A stretch of DNA of 64,000 nt from Neptuniibacter caesariensis (GTDB lineage: Bacteria; Pseudomonadota; Gammaproteobacteria; Pseudomonadales; Balneatricaceae), in NCBI RefSeq assembly GCF_000153345.1, contig NZ_CH724125.1, forward strand, positions 2,015,917-2,079,916. The letters are read 5' to 3'. Under the pieces are notes generated by a model that did not search any database, was not told where the DNA came from, and saw only the letters and a list, made by a program, of their open reading frames with translations. The position numbers and the translations under genes are program-made. Shown here in pieces: positions 47,933-56,739 of this stretch (positions within the stretch are counted from its first letter, which is position 1; every line of letters starts with the position of its first letter).

Positions 47933-48671
47933 ATTCCGGTTTCAACCAGTTTGCTGTCGCTTGAAGTAGTTTAAGTTGTGGGGTTGTGATCCAGATGGCG
48001 AGGGCTTGACGATGAGTGCTATCGGGGCGTTCCACTTTGAATTGCCAGTTGTACTCGAGCTGCGACTTTTGCAGCTTTTCCAAAACAACAAATTGGTGAT
48101 CTAGCTGTTTGCCATGATTCTCGCCTGCTGTTACCTGACTGCTTAGATCAAAGCCCATTAAGGCTACATGCGCGATTAGTTGTTGGTGGGCAGCTTTTGG
48201 CGTGTAACTGACTTCCAGCATCTCACCCACTAATCTGGCTTTCAATTCTCCACCATCTGCTTGCGGCCTATCAGGTAGAGATGATCTGGAGAAAAAACCA
48301 CGCCATTCACGGCCATTTACCATCCAGCCGGGTGTATATACGCTTCGCAGGAGCCTTTGTCTGCGGTAATCATATTGCCTTTTGTTAAATTCAGGTTTTG
48401 CAAATCGATCTTTCCAGCCGATGTAGTCCCAGTAATCAACATGAAATGCCAGAGGAATGAACTGCTGCCAAAGTCCAGGCTTTGAAGTGAATTGGCTCAG
48501 GTAGTTATCTGCCGGAGGGCAGCTGGAGCAACCTTCTGATGTATATAGTTCAATAAGTAGAGGGGGCTGACCTTGTTGTTGAAATAACTGTTCACTTTGA
48601 ACAGGCATTGATGCCGTAGTCATTGCGCTGATTAAGCATAGCGTGGGAAGTATGGTTTTTAATGATTGCAT
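47931..48671 (-). CDS. DUF1223 family secreted thioredoxin-like protein
   Basis: This 246-residue protein has a signal peptide (to about residue 25) and the DUF1223 signature LIELYTSEGCSSCPPAD, whose C48 and C51 form a CxxC pair in a thioredoxin-like setting. FHVDYWDYIGWKDRFAKPEF near residue 75 is also typical of the family. The biochemical role is not established. Periplasmic location is inferred from the signal. Confidence 0.85.
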   Translation of the reverse strand: MQSLKTILPTLCLISAMTTASMPVQSEQLFQQQGQPPLLIELYTSEGCSSCPPADNYLSQFTSKPGLWQQFIPLAFHVDYWDYIGWKDRFAKPEFNKRQYDYRRQRLLRSVYTPGWMVNGREWRGFFSRSSLPDRPQADGGELKARLVGEMLEVSYTPKAAHQQLIAHVALMGFDLSSQVTAGENHGKQLDHQFVVLEKLQKSQLEYNWQFKVERPDSTHRQALAIWITTPQLKLLQATANWLKPE

Positions 48672-48732
48672 AGCTCGGTCCTCCTGTGAGGTTGGGACTA
48701 CCGGGCTAGTAAAGAGTTCATTAATCAGTCTG

Positions 48733-49182
48733 TTAGGGGGCCAGCTTACAGGCGATGCTTTTGCCAGGTAAAGTAGGGTAAGCGTTCAGTCGATGAGGGA
48801 ACTGATACCAGGTGGCCCTGCTATCCCAGAACAAATTCTGTTCTGGAACGAGCTCAAATGATGGAGGTATTTGATCCAGTGTGCCTGCTGGTATAACCAT
48901 CGCTTTACCGGTTTGTGCCAGCCATGGAAGATGGGAGCCGCAGTGTTTACAGAAACAGGTTGCGAAATGTTTCGCATCTGCCGGCTCATAGCGCCCCACC
49001 ATCTCTTCCCCCTGAGTCCAGCGGAATTGTTCTGGGGGCATTAATATATTGCTTGCGTGGGCGCTCCCTGTCACTTTTCGGCATCGAGAGCAGTGGCAAT
49101 ACTGGAAGGCCATAAATGGCGGTAGTATCTCGTAGGTAATACTACCGCACAGGCAACTTCCTTTTAATACTGTTTCATCCAT
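48733..49182 (-). CDS. GFA family (glutathione-dependent formaldehyde-activating-like) protein
   Basis: This 149-residue protein has the Mss4-like zinc fold, with cysteines in GSCLCGS (C10, C12), YCHCSRC (C29, C31, C34) and CFCKHCGS (about 76-81). The family was named for a proposed glutathione-formaldehyde condensing enzyme, but most members have no proven activity. It lies between the DUF1223 gene and a chemoreceptor on the minus strand. Confidence 0.87.
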   Translation of the reverse strand: MDETVLKGSCLCGSITYEILPPFMAFQYCHCSRCRKVTGSAHASNILMPPEQFRWTQGEEMVGRYEPADAKHFATCFCKHCGSHLPWLAQTGKAMVIPAGTLDQIPPSFELVPEQNLFWDSRATWYQFPHRLNAYPTLPGKSIACKLAP

Positions 49183-49251
49183 GGATTTGCCTCAGTTAGG
49201 GAACCTGCGAATAAGTCTAATGCTTTCTCAGTGGGCTTGTTCGTAGGTTCC

Positions 49252-50811
49252 TTAGCTATCGAAAGCCGTAACCATTGAATCAAGCTGCTTAACCAGCTCA
49301 TGAAGCTCTTTACTGGCTGCAGCTGTTTCATTGGACGCTTCACTGTTTTGGCGCGCCAAATCACGGATAGCCACGATATTCTGCTGAATCTCTTCTACCA
49401 CGGAGGATTGTTGCTCCGAACTGCTCGCTATCTGAATACAGCGATCCGAAATCCCATCAATTGATTGTTGTACCTCTTGGAATGCTTCATCGGCTTGATT
49501 AGCGACACTTACACTCTGTTGAGCATGATCTCGGCTAATTGACATGATCTTAACGGTTTTATCGACGGCAGCCTGAACCCGATCAATTGATGCTTCAATC
49601 TCTTGGGTAGAGTTTTGTGTTCGGGTAGCGAGCGTTCGCACTTCATCGGCTACCACCGCAAACCCTCGACCAGATTCTCCTGCCCTGGCCGCTTCAATAG
49701 CGGCATTCAACGCCAGAAGGTTGGTCTGTTCAGCGATATCGTTGATGACCGTGATTACATCACCAATATTGTCTGTGTATTGCTTCAATTCAAGTGTCGC
49801 ATCGGTCGCCTGAACGACTTCTTCGGAAAGATCCTTGATATGTTTTACCGTATCAAAGAGGGCTTCCCGACCATTTTCAGTGGTAGTGCGAGCTCCTTCT
49901 GATGCGGTAGACATATCGCTTGTATTGGATGCAATCTCCTGGGATGCACAGGCCATTTGGTGGACAGCCGCGGCGACCATATCGCTTTCTTTATCCTGTT
50001 GGCTAATGCCTGAATTGGTCTGCTGGATAGCGCTATCGGTGACATTGATCGCCTGTTCAATCGTTTGACTGACATCGCCCAGACGGGTTAACACCGTGGT
50101 ATTTCTTGCTTCGTTCATCTTCAGCGCAAGGTCAACTTCGCCGAACTCATCTTGACGGTCGCAATACATCAACTGAATAAGCGGGTTACTGAAGCGCTTG
50201 CGGGCAATGCTGGTTAAGGATCTGATGGGTTGCATGAGACGGAAAAAACAACCGCCTAACAGAAGTAGAGTAGCAGCCATAACACCAATTGCAGCTAATG
50301 GTGCTCCAGATAGATACACACCGATCATGCCAAATAGCGAAATAAAAGCAGTTAGGGCGAGTGTCTGATTGTTAGTCGACCTTAACTTAAGGGCGCGTCC
50401 CGCTTTGCCAGCATTTGCGACATTGTAAATAGCTTCTGCTTTAGAAACCTGCTCTGTGGTGGGTGTAAAGCGAACAGACTGGTAACCAACTTTCTGGCCT
50501 TTTTCGTATAGCGGAGTCACATAGGCATCGACCCAGTAGTGATCGCCGTTTTTACAACGATTTTTTACAATGCCACGCCAGGGTTTACCTTCTTTCACGG
50601 ATTCCCATAGGTTAGCAAAGGCAGCAGGTGGTACATCAGGATGGCGGACAACGTTGTGTGCCTTGCCAATGAGTTCTTCCTCGGTAAAACCGGATACATC
50701 ACAGAAAACCTGATTAACGTAGGTTATGCGGCCTTTTAAATCAGTTGTGGATATGATCCGTTGACCAGGAGGGATCTTTACCTCCTTGTTGGTAACTGGC
50801 ATTTTCTTCAT
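49252..50811 (-). CDS. Aer-like methyl-accepting chemotaxis protein with PAS sensor
   Basis: This 519-residue chemoreceptor has an N-terminal PAS domain (about 15-115, with [20 protein letters not shown]) of the type that binds FAD in Aer, a hydrophobic hairpin (about 150-190) with no periplasmic domain, and a cytoplasmic signalling domain. The highly conserved hairpin tip [19 protein letters not shown] (near 365) binds CheA and CheW. It ends without a CheR-docking pentapeptide. Aerotaxis or redox sensing is likely by analogy. GAAGGA precedes the ATG. Confidence 0.92.
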   Translation of the reverse strand: MKKMPVTNKEVKIPPGQRIISTTDLKGRITYVNQVFCDVSGFTEEELIGKAHNVVRHPDVPPAAFANLWESVKEGKPWRGIVKNRCKNGDHYWVDAYVTPLYEKGQKVGYQSVRFTPTTEQVSKAEAIYNVANAGKAGRALKLRSTNNQTLALTAFISLFGMIGVYLSGAPLAAIGVMAATLLLLGGCFFRLMQPIRSLTSIARKRFSNPLIQLMYCDRQDEFGEVDLALKMNEARNTTVLTRLGDVSQTIEQAINVTDSAIQQTNSGISQQDKESDMVAAAVHQMACASQEIASNTSDMSTASEGARTTTENGREALFDTVKHIKDLSEEVVQATDATLELKQYTDNIGDVITVINDIAEQTNLLALNAAIEAARAGESGRGFAVVADEVRTLATRTQNSTQEIEASIDRVQAAVDKTVKIMSISRDHAQQSVSVANQADEAFQEVQQSIDGISDRCIQIASSSEQQSSVVEEIQQNIVAIRDLARQNSEASNETAAASKELHELVKQLDSMVTAFDS

Positions 50812-50963
50812 GCGAGCATCCTTCTTCCAGCAGAACTGTATAAACTGCCCTCAGGGTCTCAATTTTATTGAAACTCCTGTGGATCTGAGCAGTCTCTTTA
50901 TAATTATAGTTAGGATTGCCTGTGATAAAATTTTCCGAGCAAACCATTGCGGGCAAAGTTTAG

Positions 50964-50987
50964 ACTATTTGCTTGAAATCAAATAGT
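50964..50987. repeat. 8-bp inverted repeat before the thioesterase gene
   Basis: ACTATTTG (50964-50971) and CAAATAGT (50980-50987), 8-base loop, in the spacer between divergent genes. A possible operator; no protein can be assigned. Confidence 0.4.
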
Positions 50988-51060
50988 GATTTGCGACTAA
51001 TGGGTCGGTGAATAAGTACACAAACATTGAGTACATCTAAAAGCGGAGTAAGAAAGCAAA

Positions 51061-51453
51061 ATGCCATTTCAACTGGAATTCAAGGTCAGAGATTATGAAT
51101 GCGATATGCAGGGTATCGTGAATAACGGTGTATATTTTAATTACCTTGAGCATGCACGCCATGAATTTTTGCTGGATAAAGGCATCGATTTTGCCGACCT
51201 GACCACAAAGAAAATACATCTGGTCGTTATCCGCTCTGAAATGGACTACAAACATTCTTTAACCAGTGGTGATCGATTTGCTGTTCAAGTGGAAGTGGAA
51301 CAAATCAGCAAGGTAAAGTTTGGCTTCCGGCAAAAGGTGATCCGGCTGTCGGATGAGAAAATTGCGCTTGAAGCGCTGGTGACTGGGACAGCATTAAATG
51401 AAAAGGGACGACCTTTTGTGCTGCCCGAAATTGAGGCTTTGATTTCTGGATAA
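51061..51453 (+). CDS. Hotdog-fold acyl-CoA thioesterase (4HBT/YbgC-like)
   Basis: This 130-residue single hotdog-domain protein probably hydrolyses acyl-CoA or acyl-ACP thioesters. The active-site region is RDYECDMQGIVNNGVYFNYL near residue 10, where the aspartate is the usual catalytic residue. The rest follows the 4HBT pattern, with the long helix at EHARHEFLLDKGI. The next gene begins 9 bases later, so the two are probably one transcript, suggesting a role in lipid metabolism. Confidence 0.85.
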   Translation: MPFQLEFKVRDYECDMQGIVNNGVYFNYLEHARHEFLLDKGIDFADLTTKKIHLVVIRSEMDYKHSLTSGDRFAVQVEVEQISKVKFGFRQKVIRLSDEKIALEALVTGTALNEKGRPFVLPEIEALISG

Positions 51454-51462
51454 AATAGGACA

Positions 51463-52278
51463 ATGCACTGGACCGAGTGGCTATTAGCTAATGAAATCTC
51501 CATCCGTCTGGCATTTTTTTTCGGCATCTTTCTTGTGATGGCTGGGTGGGAGGTTTATCGCCCTTGCCGTCCTCTGCTGTTTAGCCGTTGGTTTCGCTGG
51601 AGTAATAACCTGGCTCTGGTGTTTTTTAACAGTTTGTTGTTAAAGATAGTGTTCCCTGTCGCCGCAGTAGGAGTAGCCCATTTTGTTTCGATGAAACAGT
51701 GGGGGCTATTTTCGCAGTTGCCATTGCCTGAACCACTGGAAATTATTCTTGCCGTCTTTCTGCTTGATCTATTGATCTATGTGCAGCATGTAATATTCCA
51801 CAAAGTTCCCATGTTGTGGCGTTTGCACAAAACTCATCATGCTGATCCGGATTATGATGTCACTACCGGTGCGCGGTTCCATCCCATAGAGATATTGCTC
51901 TCTATGCTGATAAAGATGGCTGTTATCTTTCTCTTAGGGCCTGCTGCAGTCGCCGTACTAATCTTTGAAGTATTACTGAATGGTACTGCGATGTTTAATC
52001 ATTCAAATATCCAGTTGCCAAGGCGCCTGGATAGCTTGCTCAGGTATCTGATGGTTACACCCGATATGCACAGGGTGCATCATTCAAGAATTCGGCGGGA
52101 AACAGACAGTAATTATGGGTTTGCTTTATCCTGCTGGGACCGCTGTTTTAAAACGTATATAGCGCAACCCACTGAAGGCCATAAAGGTATGAAGATTGGT
52201 CTTACCGGGATGGACAATCCAAAGCAAACCAGCCGCCTGGATGGAATACTGATGATTCCATTCAGGGATGAGCGCTAG
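51463..52278 (+). CDS. Sterol desaturase/fatty acid hydroxylase family protein
   Basis: This 271-residue integral membrane di-iron enzyme has histidine clusters in LHKTHHAD (near 124), FNHSN (near 178) and MHRVHHS (near 200). Four or five membrane helices are predicted (for example 13-30, 56-75, 95-115, 150-175). Family members hydroxylate or desaturate lipids; the substrate is unknown here. Its stop overlaps that of the convergent ilvY by four bases. Confidence 0.88.
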   Translation: MHWTEWLLANEISIRLAFFFGIFLVMAGWEVYRPCRPLLFSRWFRWSNNLALVFFNSLLLKIVFPVAAVGVAHFVSMKQWGLFSQLPLPEPLEIILAVFLLDLLIYVQHVIFHKVPMLWRLHKTHHADPDYDVTTGARFHPIEILLSMLIKMAVIFLLGPAAVAVLIFEVLLNGTAMFNHSNIQLPRRLDSLLRYLMVTPDMHRVHHSRIRRETDSNYGFALSCWDRCFKTYIAQPTEGHKGMKIGLTGMDNPKQTSRLDGILMIPFRDER

Positions 52279-53147
52279 ATGGTCTCTTTAAGCTGACTCC
52301 AGAAGGCGCTAACCAGAGGACTTTTCAGTTTCTTCTCCAGCGTCACAATACCTACCTCGTAGGATTTTAGCTTAGGTGTGATATTCAGGATTTCGACGGT
52401 ATTCGCAAGCGGGCTGTTTTCCAGCACGATTTGCGGCACAACCCCTACCCCAAAGCCCAGGCTTACCATACTTACGATCGCTTCATTTCCCGCCACTTGA
52501 GCATAGATATGGGGTTTCATGTTTTGCTCTTTAAACCAGCGATCGACCCGCTTTCGGGCCACACCGGCCTCAGAAAGGATCATTGGGGTTTGGCTGTTAG
52601 GGGCAACAGCATCACTATCTTTCAGTTTCTGTTTTGGTGAGATGAACAGTAAAGGTGAATTTGCTATGGGTTTGAAAGCTAATCCTGTTGGAATTGCATC
52701 AGGCTTTGCTGTGATAGCAAAGTCTTCATCGCCGGACATAACGCGAGAGATCGCATGATCGGGATCTCCGGTGTGTAACTTGATTTCAATTTTAGGGTAA
52801 TTGCTACGAAATTCGCTGAGGATATCAAAAAGAAAACTGTAGCTTGCTGTCACTGAGCAATACATACTGATTTCACCATGCAGTTCTGCTGAATGTTCCA
52901 TCAGTTGACTGCGGATCATATCCCACTGGCTTAATGAGTCACGGGCATAGCTTAGAAATACATTCCCGGCGGGTGTGAGCTCCACGCTACGGTTATCCCT
53001 TTCAAACAACGCAGTACCCACTTCTTCTTCGAGCTGCTTGATGCTTCGGCTTAAGGCGGATGGACTGATAAACGAAGCTTCACTCGCCCTACCAAAATGG
53101 AGGGTCTCAGCGAGATGGACAAATTGTTTGAGTTGTTTGATATCCAT
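52275..53147 (-). CDS. ilvY: IlvY-type LysR-family regulator
   Basis: This 290-residue protein matches IlvY, the LysR regulator that activates ilvC (ketol-acid reductoisomerase) in response to its substrates. The match is clear in LKQFVHLAETLHFGRASEA (residues 5-23), ISMYCSVTASYSFLFDIL near residue 94, IEIKLHTGDPDHAISRVMSG near residue 119, and VSMVSLGFGVGVVPQIVLEN near residue 222. In E. coli it is divergent from ilvC, but here the divergent gene is a glutamine amidotransferase and ilvC is not in the window. Confidence 0.86.
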   Translation of the reverse strand: MDIKQLKQFVHLAETLHFGRASEASFISPSALSRSIKQLEEEVGTALFERDNRSVELTPAGNVFLSYARDSLSQWDMIRSQLMEHSAELHGEISMYCSVTASYSFLFDILSEFRSNYPKIEIKLHTGDPDHAISRVMSGDEDFAITAKPDAIPTGLAFKPIANSPLLFISPKQKLKDSDAVAPNSQTPMILSEAGVARKRVDRWFKEQNMKPHIYAQVAGNEAIVSMVSLGFGVGVVPQIVLENSPLANTVEILNITPKLKSYEVGIVTLEKKLKSPLVSAFWSQLKETI

Positions 53148-53424
53148 AGGGAGTATTGCGTCAAATGAAATATAGATAATAGTTTATGCGAATTTTTAGA
53201 ATTTTAAACCCGTGAATAATTATGGGAATGACTGAGGGTGAAATGCTCCAGAGTATAAAGGCATAGTTGAACGGCTTGTTGGCTAATCAAGCTGAGGCGT
53301 GAAGTGGTTTGCTACAGATCAAGGGATACTTCAGAACTGCTTGTTCAAGAATAATAAGCCTAGTTGTCACCTTAAATCGATGTTCTTATAGTCATTAGAG
53401 CGCTAAGGATAAATTGGAATAAAT

Positions 53425-54180
53425 ATGTCAAAAAACAGAGAACAGTTAAGGGTTTTGTTGCTACAGATAAGAGACGGTGGCCAGGTTCGTGAAGAGGAAC
53501 TTAATAGCTTTGCTGAGTACTGTGGTTTACAGCTGAATCAGATCGATGTGCTTAATGTGTTTGATACACCCACTTTCTCTGACCGAGACGCTGATGAATA
53601 TGATGCTTTGCTGGTGGGTGGGGCAAGTGAAGCGAATGTTCTCTTACCGGAAGAATTTCCCTTTGTGACTGATTGCCAGCGTCTTCTGGCCCGTTGTGCT
53701 GAAACGAACAAGCCGGTGTTTGCGTCATGCTTTGGATTCCAATTGGCTGTGCTGGCCCTGGGTGGTGAAATTAAACACCGTGAAACCGATTTCGAGATGG
53801 GAACAGTACCCATTTCGCTCGAATACAGTGTTTGGCAGGACCCCATATTTCGTGATACGCCGGACGGCTTTTTCGCAGTGTCAGTGCACAAGCAATACGC
53901 AGATAAGCTGCCAGAAAATTGTGTTTCGCTAGCTTACACAGAACAGTGCATCCATGCTTTCCGAGTGAAGGATAAGCCATTTTGGGCCTTCCAGTTTCAC
54001 CCGGAAGTGGATAAACGTATTTTGGTGGAGCGTCTCACTTTCTACAAAGATAAGTACACAGACGGGGATGATCATTTGGACAATGTTCTGGCAAATGCGC
54101 AGGAAACACCCCAATCTAACGCCTTGATGGGAAAATTTGTCGACCGAATCTTGGTAGACCAGGAACACTTACTGGACTAA
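53425..54180 (+). CDS. Class I glutamine amidotransferase-like protein
   Basis: This 251-residue protein has the class I amidotransferase triad: C102 in ASCFGFQLAVLALGG, and H192 and E194 in FQFHPEVD. It is a free-standing domain resembling the GMP synthase-type glutaminases, with no synthase partner in the window. Such proteins can deaminate gamma-glutamyl compounds, but the substrate is unknown. The C-terminal 40 residues, with GDDHLDNVLANAQETPQSNA, are less conserved. Confidence 0.85.
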   Translation: MSKNREQLRVLLLQIRDGGQVREEELNSFAEYCGLQLNQIDVLNVFDTPTFSDRDADEYDALLVGGASEANVLLPEEFPFVTDCQRLLARCAETNKPVFASCFGFQLAVLALGGEIKHRETDFEMGTVPISLEYSVWQDPIFRDTPDGFFAVSVHKQYADKLPENCVSLAYTEQCIHAFRVKDKPFWAFQFHPEVDKRILVERLTFYKDKYTDGDDHLDNVLANAQETPQSNALMGKFVDRILVDQEHLLD

Positions 54181-54214
54181 GCGTCTGAAGCATGGCTTCC
54201 TGGCGCTGGTCACA

Positions 54215-54227
54215 GTAGAATGGCTGT
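54215..54227 (+). promoter_or_regulatory. Probable -10 region of pssA
   Basis: TAGAAT (54216-54221) inside the 13-mer GTAGAATGGCTGT, which is identical to the gltB -10 region (13275-13287). The -35 at 17 bases, TGGCTT, is poor. Confidence 0.4.
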
Positions 54228-54255
54228 TTTTAATGATACGGATGTATAACGCGAA

Positions 54256-55011
54256 ATGACTGAACCGCAGAATCAAGATAATCAGGAACCGGTTAAACCG
54301 CGTAGTCGTGGTATCTATCTTTTACCTAACCTGTTTACGACCGGTGCGCTGTTCTCTGGATTTTATGCCGTTGTGGCAAGTATGAATGGCCATTTTGAGA
54401 ATGCGGCCATTGCGATCTTTGTGGCCATGGTGCTTGATGGTTTGGATGGGCGTGTCGCTCGTTTGACGAATACGTCGAGTGCTTTTGGTGCGGAGTATGA
54501 TTCACTGGCGGATATGGTTTCATTTGGTGTCGCACCGTCGTTGGTTGTTTTTAATTGGGTGTTGGATGACATAGGTAAACTTGGCTGGTTTGCTGCATTT
54601 GTTTATGTGGCTGGGGCTGCTTTAAGACTTGCTCGATTTAATACTCAGATAGGCTCAACAGATAAGCGTTACTTTATTGGCTTACCGAGCCCAGCTGCTG
54701 CTGCCGCGGTTGCAGGTCTAGTGTGGGCTGCAACAGAATACAATGTTGATGGTGCGCCTTATGCCTATGCAATCGCTTTATATGTAGCACTGGTCGGTGT
54801 CCTTATGGTGAGTAATGTTTTGTATTACAGTTTTAAGGATGTGAGTTTAAAAGAGAAAGTACCTTTCCTTATCCTGGCCGGCATTGTGTTAGCGGTTGGG
54901 GTGATCTCAATCGATCCTGCCGTTTTCCTCTGGTTGCTCTTCCTGGTATATGCGATTTCGGGCCCTGCGTTATGGCTGATGCGAAAAACCAAACAGAAGC
55001 CTGCCAACTAA
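54256..55011 (+). CDS. pssA: CDP-diacylglycerol-serine O-phosphatidyltransferase
   Basis: PssA makes phosphatidylserine from CDP-diacylglycerol and serine in the inner membrane. It belongs to the CDP-alcohol phosphatidyltransferase type, with the catalytic DG(x)2AR(x)8G(x)3D(x)3D pattern visible as DGLDGRVARLTNTSSAFGAE followed by YDSLAD (about 56-81). Eight or so membrane helices are predicted over 251 residues. This is the Bacillus/Pseudomonas-like form, not the peripheral E. coli form. A terminator follows. Confidence 0.94.
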   Translation: MTEPQNQDNQEPVKPRSRGIYLLPNLFTTGALFSGFYAVVASMNGHFENAAIAIFVAMVLDGLDGRVARLTNTSSAFGAEYDSLADMVSFGVAPSLVVFNWVLDDIGKLGWFAAFVYVAGAALRLARFNTQIGSTDKRYFIGLPSPAAAAAVAGLVWAATEYNVDGAPYAYAIALYVALVGVLMVSNVLYYSFKDVSLKEKVPFLILAGIVLAVGVISIDPAVFLWLLFLVYAISGPALWLMRKTKQKPAN

Positions 55012-55019
55012 TCATCTGA

Positions 55020-55049
55020 ACGGCCTCCTTTGTGAGGCCGTTTGTTTTT
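55020..55049 (+). terminator. Intrinsic terminator of pssA
   Basis: ACGGCCTC (55020-55027), six-base loop, GAGGCCGT (55034-55041), followed by TTGTTTTT. Confidence 0.88.
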
Positions 55050-55091
55050 CTGCTATACCTGATAATAGTCATACTTGCTTAGGAGCTAGTT

Positions 55092-55205
55092 ATGAAACTA
55101 TTGTCGTGCCAGTGTTCTACCTTAAAAGCAGTTGCCTACAGCGTACTGTTTGCGTTGAGTATTATCCTGCTAATCAGTTTTGCTTTCATATTGGTTGGTG
55201 CTTGA
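55092..55205 (+). CDS. 37-residue membrane peptide at the head of the oxidase locus
   Basis: The small open frame begins with ATG at 55092, six bases after a perfect AGGAG (55081-55085). It encodes 37 residues: a short polar head with two cysteines (CQC) and one hydrophobic helix (about 13-36). The stop TGA overlaps the ATG of the DUF2970 gene (TGATG), which suggests translational coupling. I know no family for it. It could be a small oxidase-associated subunit or assembly peptide, which is inference from position only. Confidence 0.6.
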   Translation: MKLLSCQCSTLKAVAYSVLFALSIILLISFAFILVGA

Positions 55206-55417
55206 TGAAAGCGCCAAAAGAAAACCGCGAGAGTCCGGGGCTTTGGAGCATGCTTCTAAGTGTGCTTGCAGCCTTCTTTGGTGTGCAAACACAGCGAAAC
55301 TATCAGAGAGATTTCGCTTCAGGCCGGTTCTGGCCCTATGCTGTTCTAGGAATTGTGATGGCCCTGTCATTTGTTGGGCTGGTTTATCTGTTGGTTGCGC
55401 TAGTGCTAGCGCAATAA
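55205..55417 (+). CDS. DUF2970 family small membrane protein
   Basis: This 70-residue protein matches the DUF2970 pattern: LWSMLLSVLAAFFGVQTQ near residue 13, then NYQRDFASGRFWPYAVLG, with two membrane segments (about 15-25 and 44-68). DUF2970 genes are usually found in cytochrome c oxidase clusters. Its start overlaps the stop of the preceding 37-residue frame. A longer in-frame extension to 55106 is rejected, because it would run through that small gene. Confidence 0.8.
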   Translation: MKAPKENRESPGLWSMLLSVLAAFFGVQTQRNYQRDFASGRFWPYAVLGIVMALSFVGLVYLLVALVLAQ

Positions 55418-55448
55418 CCGACCGATTTCCTTGCAAAAAAAATATCAC

Positions 55449-55457
55449 TGCTATACT
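55449..55457 (+). promoter_or_regulatory. Predicted promoter of the cox operon
   Basis: The extended -10 TGCTATACT (55449-55457) has TTGCAA (55431-55436) as a possible -35 with a short 15-base spacer. Transcription would start near 55464 and give a leader of about 158 nt. Confidence 0.5.
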
Positions 55458-55463
55458 TGCTGA

Positions 55464-55621
55464 TAACAACCAAGTGGATTGGTCGGAAATGATAGGACGG
55501 ATTCCAGGCGCAAGAGAGCCTGCCCGAACCCTGTCGCTACCGACGTTGAATCAAGAAGTACAACGCCCTTAGTGAGAGGATTCTGACAGGCTCTTTTGCG
55601 TGTAAAGTAAAGGGGGCTGCA
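55464..55621 (+). ncRNA. Candidate structured 5' leader RNA of coxB
   Basis: The leader begins with ACCAA-GTGGA-TTGGT (55469-55483), a hairpin exposing GGA. It then has a 14-bp stem with one G-T pair: 55509-55522 with 55587-55600. Inside that lies CGTTG/CAACG (55544-55548 with 55561-55565). An alternative pairing CCTGTC/GACAGG (55530-55535 with 55585-55590) competes with the inner end of the long stem. No T-run follows the stem, so it is not a simple terminator. I recognise no known riboswitch. Confidence 0.5.
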
Positions 55622-56731
55622 ATGATAAAAACAATACTGGGTTTCCCAGCGCTGTTATTGTTTGCTACCGCTTCTCAGGCTGCCTGGGAAGTGAATCTAC
55701 CGCGCGGTGTGACTGAAGTCAGTCGAGAAATTTATGATCTGCACATGACCATTTTCTGGATCTGTGTGGCGATTGGCGTGGTGGTTTTTGGGGTGATGTT
55801 ATGGTCGGTGATCTACCACCGGAAATCCCGTGGAGCTAAGGCGCACAATTTCCATGAAAATGTACTGGTTGAGATTGCCTGGACCGTCGTTCCTTTCATT
55901 ATTCTTATCGCCATGGCTGTTCCGGCCACCGCTACACTGATCAAAATGTACGATAACACCGAGGCTGAGTTAGATATTCAGATAACCGGCTATCAGTGGA
56001 AGTGGCGTTACCAATATCTGGGAGAGGAGATCGACTTCTTCTCTAGCCTCTCTACCCCTCGTGACCAAATCAATAATGCAGCGGTTAAAGGTGAGCACTA
56101 CCTCTTGGAGGTGGATAACCCTCTTGTGATCCCCGCCGGGAAAAAAGTGCGTTTTTTGCTAACTGCAAATGATGTTATTCACTCCTGGTGGGTACCCGAT
56201 CTGGCCGTGAAAAAGGATGCCATCCCAGGCTTTATTAATGAAGCATGGACCATTGTAAATGAGCCAGGGGTTTACCGTGGGCAATGTGCCGAATTATGCG
56301 GTAAAGATCATGGCTTCATGCCCATCGTGGTTGAGGTTAAAGCTCAAGCTGATTTTGATGCCTGGTTAGCCGAAGTGAAACAGGCTGATCAGGATAAAGC
56401 CGCCGAGGCCCAGAAAAGCTGGACATTGGCGGAACTAATGGAAACAGGTGAAGAGGTCTATAACAAGGCCTGCTTGGCTTGCCATCAGGCTAACGGTGAA
56501 GGCATACCCGGAGTGTTTCCAGGCTTGAAAAATAGCCCAATCGCATTAGGAGATCCCGGCCCGCACATTGATGTTGTGCTTAACGGGAAACAGGGGACGG
56601 CGATGCAGGCATTCAGGGATCAGCTAACGGCAGTTGAACTGGCCGCAGTGATTACCTACGAGCGTAATGCCTGGGGTAATAAAGTAGGCGATCTGGTGAC
56701 ACCCGCGCAGATTGCTGAGCTGAAAGAGTAG
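55622..56731 (+). CDS. coxB: Cytochrome c oxidase subunit II with C-terminal cytochrome c domain
   Basis: Subunit II takes electrons from cytochrome c into the CuA centre of the terminal oxidase. The 369-residue protein has a signal peptide (to about 21), two membrane helices (about 42-63 and 83-106), and a cupredoxin domain whose CuA ligands lie in HSWWVPD and [14 protein letters not shown] (near 221). A fused cytochrome c domain shows CLACH near residue 287 and a methionine in GTAMQAF. The fused heme domain makes this a caa3-like subunit. The gene is also called ctaC. Confidence 0.96.
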   Translation: MIKTILGFPALLLFATASQAAWEVNLPRGVTEVSREIYDLHMTIFWICVAIGVVVFGVMLWSVIYHRKSRGAKAHNFHENVLVEIAWTVVPFIILIAMAVPATATLIKMYDNTEAELDIQITGYQWKWRYQYLGEEIDFFSSLSTPRDQINNAAVKGEHYLLEVDNPLVIPAGKKVRFLLTANDVIHSWWVPDLAVKKDAIPGFINEAWTIVNEPGVYRGQCAELCGKDHGFMPIVVEVKAQADFDAWLAEVKQADQDKAAEAQKSWTLAELMETGEEVYNKACLACHQANGEGIPGVFPGLKNSPIALGDPGPHIDVVLNGKQGTAMQAFRDQLTAVELAAVITYERNAWGNKVGDLVTPAQIAELKE

Positions 56732-56739
56732 GAGGGACC

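Noticed and set aside
53148..53424. Small genes or RNA structures in the ilvY/amidotransferase spacer
   Set aside because: Only very short frames and no stable inverted repeat were seen.
55106..55417. 103-residue version of the DUF2970 protein starting at 55106
   Set aside because: The extension runs through the well-initiated 37-residue frame, and the DUF2970 homology begins only after the ATG at 55205.
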